Source: Rhodopirellula islandica
Lineage (GTDB): Bacteria > Planctomycetota > Planctomycetia > Pirellulales > Pirellulaceae
DNA length: 64,000 bases
Reading direction: 5' to 3'
NCBI RefSeq assembly: GCF_001027925.1
Contig: NZ_LECT01000038.1
Coordinates: forward strand, 186,001 to 250,000
A program made the translations under genes and the position numbers. Positions 7,577 to 15,597 of this stretch are shown in pieces; position 1 is the stretch's first letter; each line of letters starts with the position of its first letter. The notes under the pieces were generated by a model. The model had not been told where the DNA came from. It did not search any database and saw only the letters and a program-made list of their open reading frames with translations.

Positions 7577-8434
7577 ATGGCCACGACATTCTCCTCCTCG
7601 CCACGGCGCGCGTTCACGCTGGTCGAACTCTTGGTGGTGATCGCCATCATCGGCGTCTTGGTCGGCCTGCTGTTGCCGGCGGTCCAAGCCGCACGGGAAG
7701 CGGCGCGGCGGATGAGTTGCGCCAACAACATCGCTCAGATCACCCTGGCCACTCACAACTACGAATTCGCGATGGAGCACTTGCCGCCAGGAACCACCAA
7801 CCCGACCGGTCCCATCGTCAACACACCCAACGGCGAACACATCGGATTCCTGGTTCGCTTGCTGCCTTACATCGAACAACAAGGTGCTGCCGACGACTTT
7901 GATTTGACCGCCAGCGTCTACGCTCCGGTCAACGCCAAGGTCCGTTCCTACCAAATTCCCGCGTTCCTCTGCCCTTCGTTTCCATTTGGCATCAACGATG
8001 AGAAGACGGCTGGCCTGTCCAACTACGCCGGCTGCCATCATGACGTCGAAGCCCCAATCGAGGAAGACAACAACGGGCTGCTGTTTCTCAACAGTGAGGT
8101 TCGCTACAGCGACATTTACGACGGCAGCAGCCACACGATCCTGATTGGCGAAATGATCCCCACCGTCGAATCACTTGGCTGGGCGTCCGGGACACGAAGC
8201 TCGCTACGAAACACCGGTTCGCAAATTGGCGGCGGGATTCGAGCGTTGGGTGCCGCGGGCATGAACGAAAATCCCCCCGAGTTTGTCGGCGGCTTTGCCA
8301 GCGAACATCCCGGCGGCGGCAACTTTGGCTTCGCCGATGGCTCCGTCCGATTCCTGTCTCAGAACACCGACCCACAGATTTTCACCTACCTGGGTCACCG
8401 AGCCGACGGAGAATTTGTCGACGGGGAGATGTAG
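7577..8434 (+). CDS. DUF1559 domain-containing prepilin-like protein
   Basis: A 285-residue member of the planctomycete-expanded DUF1559 family. The N-terminus has the signature RAFTLVELLVVIAIIGVLVG followed by LLLPAVQAAREAARRMSC, the strongest hallmark of the family, then the surface domain. The C-terminus shows the usual FADGSVRFLS motif. These proteins are exported by a pilin-like route and are probably exposed on the cell surface; their roles are largely unknown. It lies 65 bp after the GspK-like gene, outside the overlapping chain but in the same direction, and may be the major pilin-like substrate of the system. Confidence 0.95.
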   Translation: MATTFSSSPRRAFTLVELLVVIAIIGVLVGLLLPAVQAAREAARRMSCANNIAQITLATHNYEFAMEHLPPGTTNPTGPIVNTPNGEHIGFLVRLLPYIEQQGAADDFDLTASVYAPVNAKVRSYQIPAFLCPSFPFGINDEKTAGLSNYAGCHHDVEAPIEEDNNGLLFLNSEVRYSDIYDGSSHTILIGEMIPTVESLGWASGTRSSLRNTGSQIGGGIRALGAAGMNENPPEFVGGFASEHPGGGNFGFADGSVRFLSQNTDPQIFTYLGHRADGEFVDGEM

Positions 8435-8644
8435 CGGGCGTTTCCACTCCCGCGTCCTCCCAATGCTTCCGCGTCCACTCAATGAACGATGTCGACCAAA
8501 GGAGCATCACCCTCCCCAACCAAATCAACGAACTTTCCCCCTGATTCGCCCCAAAAAAGTACGACTTGCCAAAATCGCATCGGGCTAGTCATACTCTGGG
8601 GCTCGAAAATCTCATTTCCTCGACAAACCACGCCGGCACGTCTG

Positions 8645-8809
8645 ATGTCCAAGAGCAAGAAAAAAGCAGAAACCATCTTCCTGGTCTGCGAAGAAACCGG
8701 ACAGTACAACTACACCCTCCGCAAAAAGCCTGGTGGGGAAAAACTTCGTTTGAAGAAGTACAACCCCAACCTGCGCAAGCACACCTGGCACGCTGAAAAG
8801 AAAAAGTAA
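8645..8809 (+). CDS. rpmG: 50S ribosomal protein L33 (bL33)
   Basis: A 54-residue basic protein, normal length for bL33, with FLVCEETGQYNYTLRKKPGGEKLRLKKYNP matching the family pattern. Only one cysteine is present, so this is the zinc-free form lacking the two CxxC pairs. The ATG at 8645 is chosen over an upstream-extended frame because family members begin MxKxK. It stands alone, 39 bp before recJ. Confidence 0.93.
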   Translation: MSKSKKKAETIFLVCEETGQYNYTLRKKPGGEKLRLKKYNPNLRKHTWHAEKKK

Positions 8810-8848
8810 GCTTCTCAGCGCAGCACCCATTCAAGGACGACGGTCGAT

Positions 8849-10648
8849 TTGAGTACCGATTCCAGCTCGATTTCCGATTCCAACCAGCTTGTTGATTCCG
8901 GGACGAAGCGGGAATGGCGGATCACTCCGCACGATGCTCCGTTGGTCGAACAACTGATTCGCACCACGGGACTGCCTCCGGTCGTCGCTCAGTTGCTCGT
9001 CAGTCGCGGCGTTTATTCGCAAGAAGATGCGGCCACGTTCTTGGACACCAAACTGACCAGCCTGCGTGATCCGCAGTTGCTGCCCGGTGTGCCTGCCGCC
9101 ACCGAAAAAATTCTGGCGGCCGCGGAAGCCAAAACCCCGATCGTCATCTACGGCGATTACGACGCCGACGGCATGACCGGATCCGCGATCCTGGTCAATT
9201 GCCTGCGATTGCTCGGGGCCGAGGTCAGCTACCACGTGCCCAATCGACTCGAGGAAGGCTACGGCCTGAACGAGGACTCGATTCGCAAACTGGTTGCTCG
9301 CGGCAAGCAAATGATCGTTTCGGTCGATTGCGGCATCGCCAGCCTGGAGTGCGCGAAACTCTGCCGCGAACTCGGCGTGACGCTGATCATCACCGATCAC
9401 CACCAAATCGGCGACGAACTGCCCGACGCTGACATCATTGTCCACCCACGATTGCCCGGAACGGCTTACCCGTTTGGCGAACTTTGCGGGGCTGGCGTGG
9501 CCTTCAAACTTGCCTGGTCGCTGTGCCAAGCCAAATGCGGGCAGAAGAAAGTCACGCCCCCGATGAAGCGATTCTTGATGCAATCGCTGTCGCTGGCCGC
9601 CATCGGAACCATCGCCGACGTGGTCCCACTGCTCGACGAAAATCGCGTGCTGGTCAATCACGGCCTGCGAGTGATGCAGACCGAACCGCTGCCGGGTTTG
9701 TGGGAGCTGATGAAGCTGACCAAACTCGATCAAGCCAGCGAACTGACAACCGAGAACATCTCCTTCGGCTTGGCCCCGCGACTCAATGCCGCTGGAAGAC
9801 TCGGCCAAGCCCAACTGGGCATCGAGCTGCTGACGATCGAAGCCGGCGACCGCGCCGTCGCGTTGGCCCAGTACATCGATCAGCTCAACGGAACCCGCGA
9901 CACGCTGCAACGAAGCGTTCAACTGGCCGCACAAAAACAAGCCAACGCCGACTTCGATCCCGAAAAAGATCCCGCGCTGGTCCTGGCCGGAGTCGGCTGG
10001 CACACCGGAGTCATTGGAGTCGTCGCGGGTCGCTTGGCAGAGAAATACGCCAAACCCGTGATCATTCTCTCGCTCGACACCGCGGGCAAAGTCGACGCGA
10101 CCGGATCGGGACGCGTCGGCGGCACCGGCATCAACCTCTACGAAGCCCTGCGAGAATGCGACGACCGGCTGATTCGCTACGGCGGTCACCCAGCCGCAGG
10201 CGGCCTGACGATTCGCGAATCTGACATCGAAGCCTTCCGTGGCGACTTCTGCGAAGCGGTTTCGAAGCAGTGGTCCGAGCAAGAGTTGGCGCCGGCCATT
10301 CAAATCGATGCGGAAGCGCCGCTTGGCCAATTGAATCTGCAAACGATGAAGCAGATCGAAACGATGGCTCCGTTTGGCGCCGGCAACCCGCGACCGGTGT
10401 TGATGGGCCGCGACATCCAGCTCAGCGAACCGGCCAAAAAGATGGGCAAGGGTGAAAACCACCTGTCCGTGCGTCTGAAACAAGGCGAACGCGTGATTCG
10501 CGGCGTCGCCTTTGGTGCCGCCGATTGGTGCGAACCGCTGAACCAGCACAACGGCCCGATCGAGATCGCTTACCGGCCCGTCATCAACGAGTTCAACGGC
10601 TACCGCAGTGTCGAAGTCCACCTGGTGGACTGGCGAAAACAAACCTGA
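8849..10648 (+). CDS. recJ: single-stranded-DNA-specific exonuclease RecJ
   Basis: A 599-residue 5'-to-3' single-strand DNA exonuclease acting in recombination and repair. The DHH-domain motifs are clear: DYDADGMTGSAIL near residue 103, SVDCG near 155 and ITDHHQIG near 181. The DHHA1 domain carries GGTGINLYEAL and RYGGHPAAGGLTI, and a C-terminal oligonucleotide-binding region follows from about 480. The start is a TTG at 8849, 39 bp after rpmG; the first clear family homology begins near residue 24 (REWRIT), so a start slightly downstream cannot be excluded. Length agrees with the family. Confidence 0.96.
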   Translation: MSTDSSSISDSNQLVDSGTKREWRITPHDAPLVEQLIRTTGLPPVVAQLLVSRGVYSQEDAATFLDTKLTSLRDPQLLPGVPAATEKILAAAEAKTPIVIYGDYDADGMTGSAILVNCLRLLGAEVSYHVPNRLEEGYGLNEDSIRKLVARGKQMIVSVDCGIASLECAKLCRELGVTLIITDHHQIGDELPDADIIVHPRLPGTAYPFGELCGAGVAFKLAWSLCQAKCGQKKVTPPMKRFLMQSLSLAAIGTIADVVPLLDENRVLVNHGLRVMQTEPLPGLWELMKLTKLDQASELTTENISFGLAPRLNAAGRLGQAQLGIELLTIEAGDRAVALAQYIDQLNGTRDTLQRSVQLAAQKQANADFDPEKDPALVLAGVGWHTGVIGVVAGRLAEKYAKPVIILSLDTAGKVDATGSGRVGGTGINLYEALRECDDRLIRYGGHPAAGGLTIRESDIEAFRGDFCEAVSKQWSEQELAPAIQIDAEAPLGQLNLQTMKQIETMAPFGAGNPRPVLMGRDIQLSEPAKKMGKGENHLSVRLKQGERVIRGVAFGAADWCEPLNQHNGPIEIAYRPVINEFNGYRSVEVHLVDWRKQT

Positions 10649-10761
10649 GACGGGCGAGAATCAGAGCCCGCCCTCCATAGACCCTGCGTCGTTCGATGGG
10701 CAAAACTTCCCTGTTTCGCGTGCTGTTCTCTGCGTCGCGTTGCGAGTAAAGTACCGCCACT

Positions 10762-11571
10762 ATGAATACTCTTTTTGAATTGAACGATGATGTCGCGGTC
10801 GTGATCGGCGGCACAGGCGAGCTCGGCGGCCACATGGCCCAGGCACTCGGATCGGCCGGGGCTCGCACCGCCGTCTTGGGACGCAACGCGGAACGCGGCG
10901 AAGCGAAAGTCAAAGCGATCACCGCGGGCGGTGGCGAAGCCAAATTCTTCGCCGTTGACGGGATGCAAGCGGACTCCTTGGCCGAAGCTCGCGATGCGAT
11001 CACGGCTTGGGCCGGAACGCCCACGATCCTGGTCAACGCCGCGGGCGGGAACCATCCCGACGCGACGATTCCACCCGGCGGCGATGTCTGCGGCTTGCCT
11101 CGCGAAGCGTGGCAACACGTGTTCGACCTGAACCTGGTCGGCGGAGCTTTGTTGCCGAGCCAAGTGTTCGCGCCCGCGATGATCGAAGCCGGCGTCGGCA
11201 GCATCATCAACATCGCGTCGATGTCGGGCATCATCCCACTGTCTCGCGTCGTGGCTTACTCGGCCGCCAAAGCCGCGGTGATCAACCTGACCTTGTGGCT
11301 GGCTCGCGAATGGGCAACCACCGGCGTTCGAGTCAACGCGATCAGCCCCGGTTTCTTCCCCGCCGAACAAAACCGCAAACTGCTCTACAACGACGACGGC
11401 TCTTACACCGAACGTGGTGGCCAAATCATCGGCCACACCCCGATGGCTCGCTTTGGAAAACCGGACGAACTCGCCGGCGCTGCCATCTGGCTGGCTTCGC
11501 GAAAAGCGTCCTCGTTTGTCACCGGTCAGAACATTGCCATCGACGGCGGATTCGCATCCGTCACGATCTAA
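10762..11571 (+). CDS. SDR family oxidoreductase (D-mannonate oxidoreductase-like)
   Basis: A 269-residue classical short-chain dehydrogenase. The nucleotide-binding loop is GGTGELGGHMAQAL, the structural NAA motif is VNAAGGNH, and the catalytic Ser and YxxxK are in NIASMSG and YSAAKAAVINL. The C-terminus PDELAGAAIWLASRKASSFVTGQNIAIDGG is standard. The insertion FPAEQNRKLLYNDDGSYTERG is like that of SDRs annotated as mannonate or fructuronate oxidoreductases. The next gene resembles 2-keto-3-deoxygluconate kinase, which supports a role in hexuronate breakdown, but the substrate is not proven. Confidence 0.85.
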   Translation: MNTLFELNDDVAVVIGGTGELGGHMAQALGSAGARTAVLGRNAERGEAKVKAITAGGGEAKFFAVDGMQADSLAEARDAITAWAGTPTILVNAAGGNHPDATIPPGGDVCGLPREAWQHVFDLNLVGGALLPSQVFAPAMIEAGVGSIINIASMSGIIPLSRVVAYSAAKAAVINLTLWLAREWATTGVRVNAISPGFFPAEQNRKLLYNDDGSYTERGGQIIGHTPMARFGKPDELAGAAIWLASRKASSFVTGQNIAIDGGFASVTI

Positions 11572-11589
11572 ACACCCATGCAGAAGTAA

Positions 11590-11720
11590 ACATGTGAACC
11601 AAGACTTGTTCCCAGGCTCCTGCCTGGGAACACGCTGCTCTGGAGGCTCCGCCTCCTGTTCCGATCCCGGCAGGCCCAGCCTGCGGTGCAGTGCATTCCC
11701 AGGCCAGAGCCTGAGAACCA
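11590..11720. repeat. palindromic intergenic repeat (TTCCCAGG/CCTGGGAA type)
   Basis: The 197-bp gap between the SDR gene and the kinase holds nested palindromes: TTCCCAGGCTCCTGCCTGGGAA near 11608 (a perfect dyad around a short loop), GGAGGCTCCGCCTCC near 11642 and CAGGCCCAGCCTG near 11670, then another TTCCCAGGC. These are short hairpin modules in series, similar in style to the repeat blocks elsewhere in the window. Confidence 0.8.
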
Positions 11721-11768
11721 GTGGTTCAAGCCCATTCCCGATTCCCCCTTCCACATCCGCACTGTCCC

Positions 11769-12845
11769 ATGATTGAACTACGTAGCGACGCCAAATACGC
11801 CATGGTCATCCCCACCAGCATGGGAATTCGCCTCACGCCAGTGGACCACCAACCGTTCCACTGCAGCGACACGTTCAAGATGCAGGCCACCAGCGCTGAA
11901 TCCAACGTCGGCAGCATCTCTTCGTTCCTGGGATTGCCCGTCAAAGTCTTGACCGCGTTTGTCAAAGACAGCCCCGTCGCCCGGTTCATCAAAGATGACT
12001 TGGCCGGCCGTCACATGGACTACGAAGGTCCTGAATTCGTTCAAGACAACCCTTGGGGCGTGCGTCACCAAATCAACATGGCCGACAGCGGCTGGGGTTC
12101 GCGTGGACCTCGCGTGCAAAACGACCGTGCCGGTGAAGTTGGCCGACAACTGAACGTCAAAGACTTCGACCTCGATCGCATCTTCGGAACTGAAGGCGCC
12201 AAGATCGTTCACCTGTCCGGCTTGATCGCTGCACTCTCGGAAGAGACCAGCGAATTCTGCCTGGAGATCGCTCGTGCGGCCAAGAAACATGGCTCGCGAA
12301 TTTCATTCGACCTGAACCACCGTGCTTCGTTCTGGAAAGGTCGCGAAGAAAAACTGGCGGCTCAGTTCAAAGAGATCGCCAGCCTGTCCGACATCCTGAT
12401 CGGCAACGAAGAAGACTTCCAACTTTGCTTGGGTGTCGAAGGCCCTGAAGCCGGCGGCAGTGACATCACCGCGAAGATCGATGGCTTCAAAGAAATGATC
12501 AATCGCGTCAAAAAGGAATACGCCGACACAACGCTGTTCGCAACCACGCTGCGTGAAGTCGAGAGCGCCAACCTGCATCACTGGGGCGCGATCGTTTCAC
12601 ACGGCACCGAGTTCGCTGTCATCGAGCCTCGCGAAATCGGCGTGATCGATCGCATCGGCGGCGGCGACGGATTCGTCGGCGGCCTGCTCTACGGCGTGCT
12701 CCAAGGCTGGGACGCCGAGAAGAGCTCGCAGTTCGGCTGGGCCACCGGTGCTTTGACCGCAACGCTCTACACCGACTACGGCCAACCTGCCGACGAAGAC
12801 CAAGTCTGGAGCATCTGGAAGGGCAACGCCCGCGTCCAACGCTGA
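11769..12845 (+). CDS. PfkB-family sugar kinase (2-keto-3-deoxygluconate kinase-like)
   Basis: A 358-residue ribokinase-fold kinase. The C-terminal catalytic signature reads DRIGGGDGFVGGLLYGVLQG, where the Asp of GGGD is the base. SRISFDLNHRASFWKG and IGNEEDFQLCLG fit KDG kinases, which make 2-keto-3-deoxy-6-phosphogluconate for the Entner-Doudoroff aldolase. The start at 11769 (MIELRSDAKYAMVIP) is chosen over an in-frame ATG 48 bp upstream that falls in the palindromic repeat. Pairing with the upstream SDR suggests hexuronate or gluconate catabolism. Confidence 0.85.
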   Translation: MIELRSDAKYAMVIPTSMGIRLTPVDHQPFHCSDTFKMQATSAESNVGSISSFLGLPVKVLTAFVKDSPVARFIKDDLAGRHMDYEGPEFVQDNPWGVRHQINMADSGWGSRGPRVQNDRAGEVGRQLNVKDFDLDRIFGTEGAKIVHLSGLIAALSEETSEFCLEIARAAKKHGSRISFDLNHRASFWKGREEKLAAQFKEIASLSDILIGNEEDFQLCLGVEGPEAGGSDITAKIDGFKEMINRVKKEYADTTLFATTLREVESANLHHWGAIVSHGTEFAVIEPREIGVIDRIGGGDGFVGGLLYGVLQGWDAEKSSQFGWATGALTATLYTDYGQPADEDQVWSIWKGNARVQR

Positions 12846-13470
12846 TCGTCGCAGGGTGCATCGACAACCTCTTCCTCAGAGGTTGTGCAGTTTTGAAGTG
12901 CAGTGCTTGCAATGCCTTAAGACCCCCGCCCGTTGCAGAGGTCGTGCAGTTTTGAAGTGCTGTGCCAGGAACGCCTTGAGAACCCCGCCCGCGCAGCGGG
13001 AGGGGTCGGAAAGCGAGCGTTCAGCGAGATTTCCGGGGGAGGGCATTCCGAGCCACTTCCCATGCTCGGCCCTCACCCTCGCGTACGCCTGAACGGCGTC
13101 GCTCGACCACTCCCCAAACTTCGTCTCGGGAGAGGTGCGCCGCGTGAAAACCCGCCAAAATGCAGCACCAGAAAACTGCACGACCTCCGGGAGGGTCGAG
13201 CGAAGCGAGGAGAGGGTCCAGCATCGAATCCAGTCGCGTAACTCGCCCCGGCAGGGGCCGGCATTGTTAGCTCGGGGTGGAAGCCCCGAGAACGAGGATG
13301 AAGATCAGGATGCCGCCCCGGCAGGGGCCGTCGTCGATGATGCGGCGGGAAGTGAAGTGACCTGGTGAGTCCTTGCCGGATCAACACCTGGAAGCTGGAC
13401 GGACGGGCCCAACGAAGCGTTCAGCCACATTCGGGTGATGGGGCTCAACAGACAGCCTTTCAAACGCTGG
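12846..13470. repeat. repeat-filled intergenic block (625 bp, no gene seen)
   Basis: Several families are stacked here. A unit containing GTGCAGTTTTGAAGTGC occurs at about 12886 and 12944, and an inverted related copy at 13161-13187. A longer unit with GGTCGGAAAGCGAGCG and AGATTTCCGGGGGAGGGC lies at 12980-13046 and recurs at 56954-57024. The GAGGGTCGAGCGAAGCGAG repeat is at 13184-13217. The unit TTAGCTCGGGGTGGAAGC (13267-13290) recurs exactly, in inverse orientation, at 37233-37256. Short open frames across this block translate repeats and are not credible genes. Confidence 0.85.
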
Positions 13471-14022
13471 TCACTCTTTCTCGGCAGTCGCCTCTTCGAA
13501 GGTCGTGTACTTCCACACGATCTTGGTCGGCGGATTCAGTTCCATCGTGCCGATCCCCTTCGTCGCGAACTCACCGTCAACGGTGTAGGTCCATCCCCGC
13601 GTTGCGTTGGTGGCGATTCCTTCGATGGAGTTGACGAAGGCGGTCGTGCCTTCGCCACCGATTTCCATCTTGGGAGAACTCAGATTGCGCATCAGAGTCT
13701 CCAAGGTCGATCCTGCCGCGACGTTGTCCACGACGTAAGACTTGGTCGTTTCATCGTCGATCACAAAGTCGAACGTGACCTCTCCCGTCGGAGCGTAATC
13801 TTCGATCACGGGGGGCTCGACCGTGGCGGTCGAGCCGCCGCACCCAGCGACGCTCAACAAAACGGCCCCCCAGAGAACGCCGAACAGCGAACCGAAACGC
13901 CTGCGACTTGGGGTCGCAAACAAGTGTCCTGGTGCGTTGAGAGACTTCCGTGCCGGTTTTGAAAACACGATGTTTGCCTGTGAAACGTGGTGGCGAGCGA
14001 ACCTCGCGAAATGGTTTTTCAC
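13471..14022 (-). CDS. DUF4430 domain-containing lipoprotein
   Basis: A 183-residue secreted protein. The N-terminus has an extended basic leader, a hydrophobic core (GVLWGAVLLSVAG) and the lipobox LSVAGC, predicting lipid attachment at that Cys. The mature domain fits DUF4430, the transcobalamin C-terminal-like fold: VTFDFVIDDETTKSYVVD, AGSTLETLMRNLSS, and GWTYTVDGEFATKGIGTMEL. The start may be a later ATG or GTG closer to the hydrophobic core, since 45 residues precede it. It is convergent with nothing and stands alone between repeat DNA and the chorismate mutase. Confidence 0.82.
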   Translation of the reverse strand: MKNHFARFARHHVSQANIVFSKPARKSLNAPGHLFATPSRRRFGSLFGVLWGAVLLSVAGCGGSTATVEPPVIEDYAPTGEVTFDFVIDDETTKSYVVDNVAAGSTLETLMRNLSSPKMEIGGEGTTAFVNSIEGIATNATRGWTYTVDGEFATKGIGTMELNPPTKIVWKYTTFEEATAEKE

Positions 14023-14179
14023 AACTTACCGTGAAAACACGCCTTCAGTGAGCCAAACTGGGTGGCGTTTCACGGGATTCTCGCGGTTTGATGAACTCAA
14101 CCCCAGTAGTCGCAAATTGAGATTGCGACTATGGTAAGCGGAACAAAGAGGCTCGTCTCAAAACAGGATTTGCAACGAA

Positions 14180-14605
14180 ATGACCATGTGCCGGGGAGTT
14201 CGCGGGGCCACCACCGTCGAGCAGGATGACCGCAAAGAGATTCTCAAAGCAACGACTCAGTTGCTGGCGCTCATGATTCGCCGCAATGAGATTGATTCCA
14301 CCGACTTGGCCAGCGCGACGTTCACGGTCACCAAGGATTTGCACAGCGAATTCCCTGCTCTCGCGGCTCGCCAACTCGGGTGGCTCGAAGTTCCGTTGCT
14401 GTGCGGGTACGAAGTCTCCGTGGAAGGCTCTCTGCCACGTTGCATTCGCGTTCTGCTCCATTGGAACACGACCAAGTCCCAGTCCGAGATCCAGCACGTC
14501 TACATTCGTGACGCGGTGAAGCTGCGGCCGGACCTGTCGAAGGTTCCTGCAGTCGACGTCGAGGAATTGGAGCGATGGATCGCGGAACACCTCAAAGAGG
14601 ACTGA
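14180..14605 (+). CDS. aroH: chorismate mutase, monofunctional AroH type
   Basis: A 141-residue enzyme converting chorismate to prephenate in phenylalanine and tyrosine synthesis. It is the trimeric AroH class, not the all-helical AroQ class: [15 protein letters not shown] near the N-terminus contains the conserved substrate-binding Arg, and [10 protein letters not shown] carries the second catalytic Arg. [13 protein letters not shown] is the expected C-terminal region. The frame begins with M-T-M; the second Met (14186) is an equally likely start. It is followed after 4 bp by an unknown gene in the same direction. Confidence 0.93.
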   Translation: MTMCRGVRGATTVEQDDRKEILKATTQLLALMIRRNEIDSTDLASATFTVTKDLHSEFPALAARQLGWLEVPLLCGYEVSVEGSLPRCIRVLLHWNTTKSQSEIQHVYIRDAVKLRPDLSKVPAVDVEELERWIAEHLKED

Positions 14606-14609
14606 CCCC

Positions 14610-15593
14610 GTGAAATTGCAGTGGATCCCGTCCACCACCCTCAGCCTCTTGCGAATGGTCCAGTGGGTCAGTCGACAACGCGAACTGAAAGATGCATCGC
14701 TACAGAAAGCGATCCAGCCCGCGGTCCAGTCCGTCTCGACTCGGTTGATCAACGCATCAATCGACCCTGCGGTGATCTGGGAATACCTGATCGATGAAGT
14801 CATCGCCCAGGACAGCGATGTGGATCTGTCGCCCGCTCTGTGCGAGATCGCACTGATTCGCGGCGGGCACTCCGACCTGCAATCCGACCAAACGGCGATC
14901 GCGATCCACCGTAGCCTGGAAACATGCCGGCGAGCCATCACGACACGTTCACCTCGCTTGGCGGATCAACTGCGCCTTCGCTACGCTCCCCTCAAACAGG
15001 CCTACGAATCCTACGGCCCCGGATTGATTCGCTCGGTCGGCAAAGCCATTTGGAACGGCAACCCTCCAACCGATTGGTGGCCTTCTCGGGTCAGCGTTCA
15101 TGCTGTGCAACCGATCGCCAACGGTGCCGCGGGCGCCAGCACTCAACAAGCCAGTGTGTGGATCGAAGCCGTTCTGACCGACATGGATCCGGATGTCCCC
15201 GAGTGGCTGCGATTGGTTTACCAGCTCAGTTGCATGGCGATCAGCTCGCACACACGAACACACAACAGCAGCAGCGGCACACGATCCAGCAGTGACACCG
15301 CCACCGGCGACACCAGCGGATCATCGGAATTGCCATGGACGACCGCCATCACGCCGTTGATTTTATCCAAGGCCGCCGATGCGGGAATGATTCCAAGCAA
15401 TGGCTTTGCACTGACCAAAGCGTTGTCGATGTGGCATCCCGACCTTCCCTCGTCCAAGGCCCCTGTGGTCGAGCGATGGTGGAACGAGGTGGGGCTGACC
15501 AATCAACCGACGCCCATTGCCTTGAAACAACTTGCGGCCGCATTGTCCGCACACGACTCTTCCGATCCATCCACCAACTTTCATACGGCTTGA
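14610..15593 (+). CDS. conserved hypothetical protein
   Basis: A 327-residue protein that I do not recognise. It starts with GTG 4 bp after aroH and ends 4 bp before the FHA-GAF activator gene, so it is in one operon with both. No signal peptide or membrane helix is obvious. Residues about 60-140 are helical and charged, a Ser/Thr-rich linker (SSGTRSSSDTATGDTSGSS) lies near 210-235, and a final helical segment follows. The operon position suggests a regulatory link to the next gene, but that is inference only. Confidence 0.75.
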   Translation: MKLQWIPSTTLSLLRMVQWVSRQRELKDASLQKAIQPAVQSVSTRLINASIDPAVIWEYLIDEVIAQDSDVDLSPALCEIALIRGGHSDLQSDQTAIAIHRSLETCRRAITTRSPRLADQLRLRYAPLKQAYESYGPGLIRSVGKAIWNGNPPTDWWPSRVSVHAVQPIANGAAGASTQQASVWIEAVLTDMDPDVPEWLRLVYQLSCMAISSHTRTHNSSSGTRSSSDTATGDTSGSSELPWTTAITPLILSKAADAGMIPSNGFALTKALSMWHPDLPSSKAPVVERWWNEVGLTNQPTPIALKQLAAALSAHDSSDPSTNFHTA

Positions 15594-15597
15594 ATTG

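Noticed and set aside
8831-10642. 603-codon open frame on the minus strand opposite recJ
   Set aside because: It mirrors recJ over its whole length; the composition (Arg, Gln, Asp, Val, Ala rich) is that of a codon-bias shadow, and recJ has all its motifs.
12933-13368. Small overlapping frames in the 13-kb repeat block
   Set aside because: They translate dispersed repeats (readings such as FPGEGIP also occur at 57 kb) and have no independent support.
13435-13962. 175-codon plus-strand frame opposite the DUF4430 lipoprotein
   Set aside because: It is opposite a gene with signal peptide, lipobox and family motifs, and has no motif of its own.
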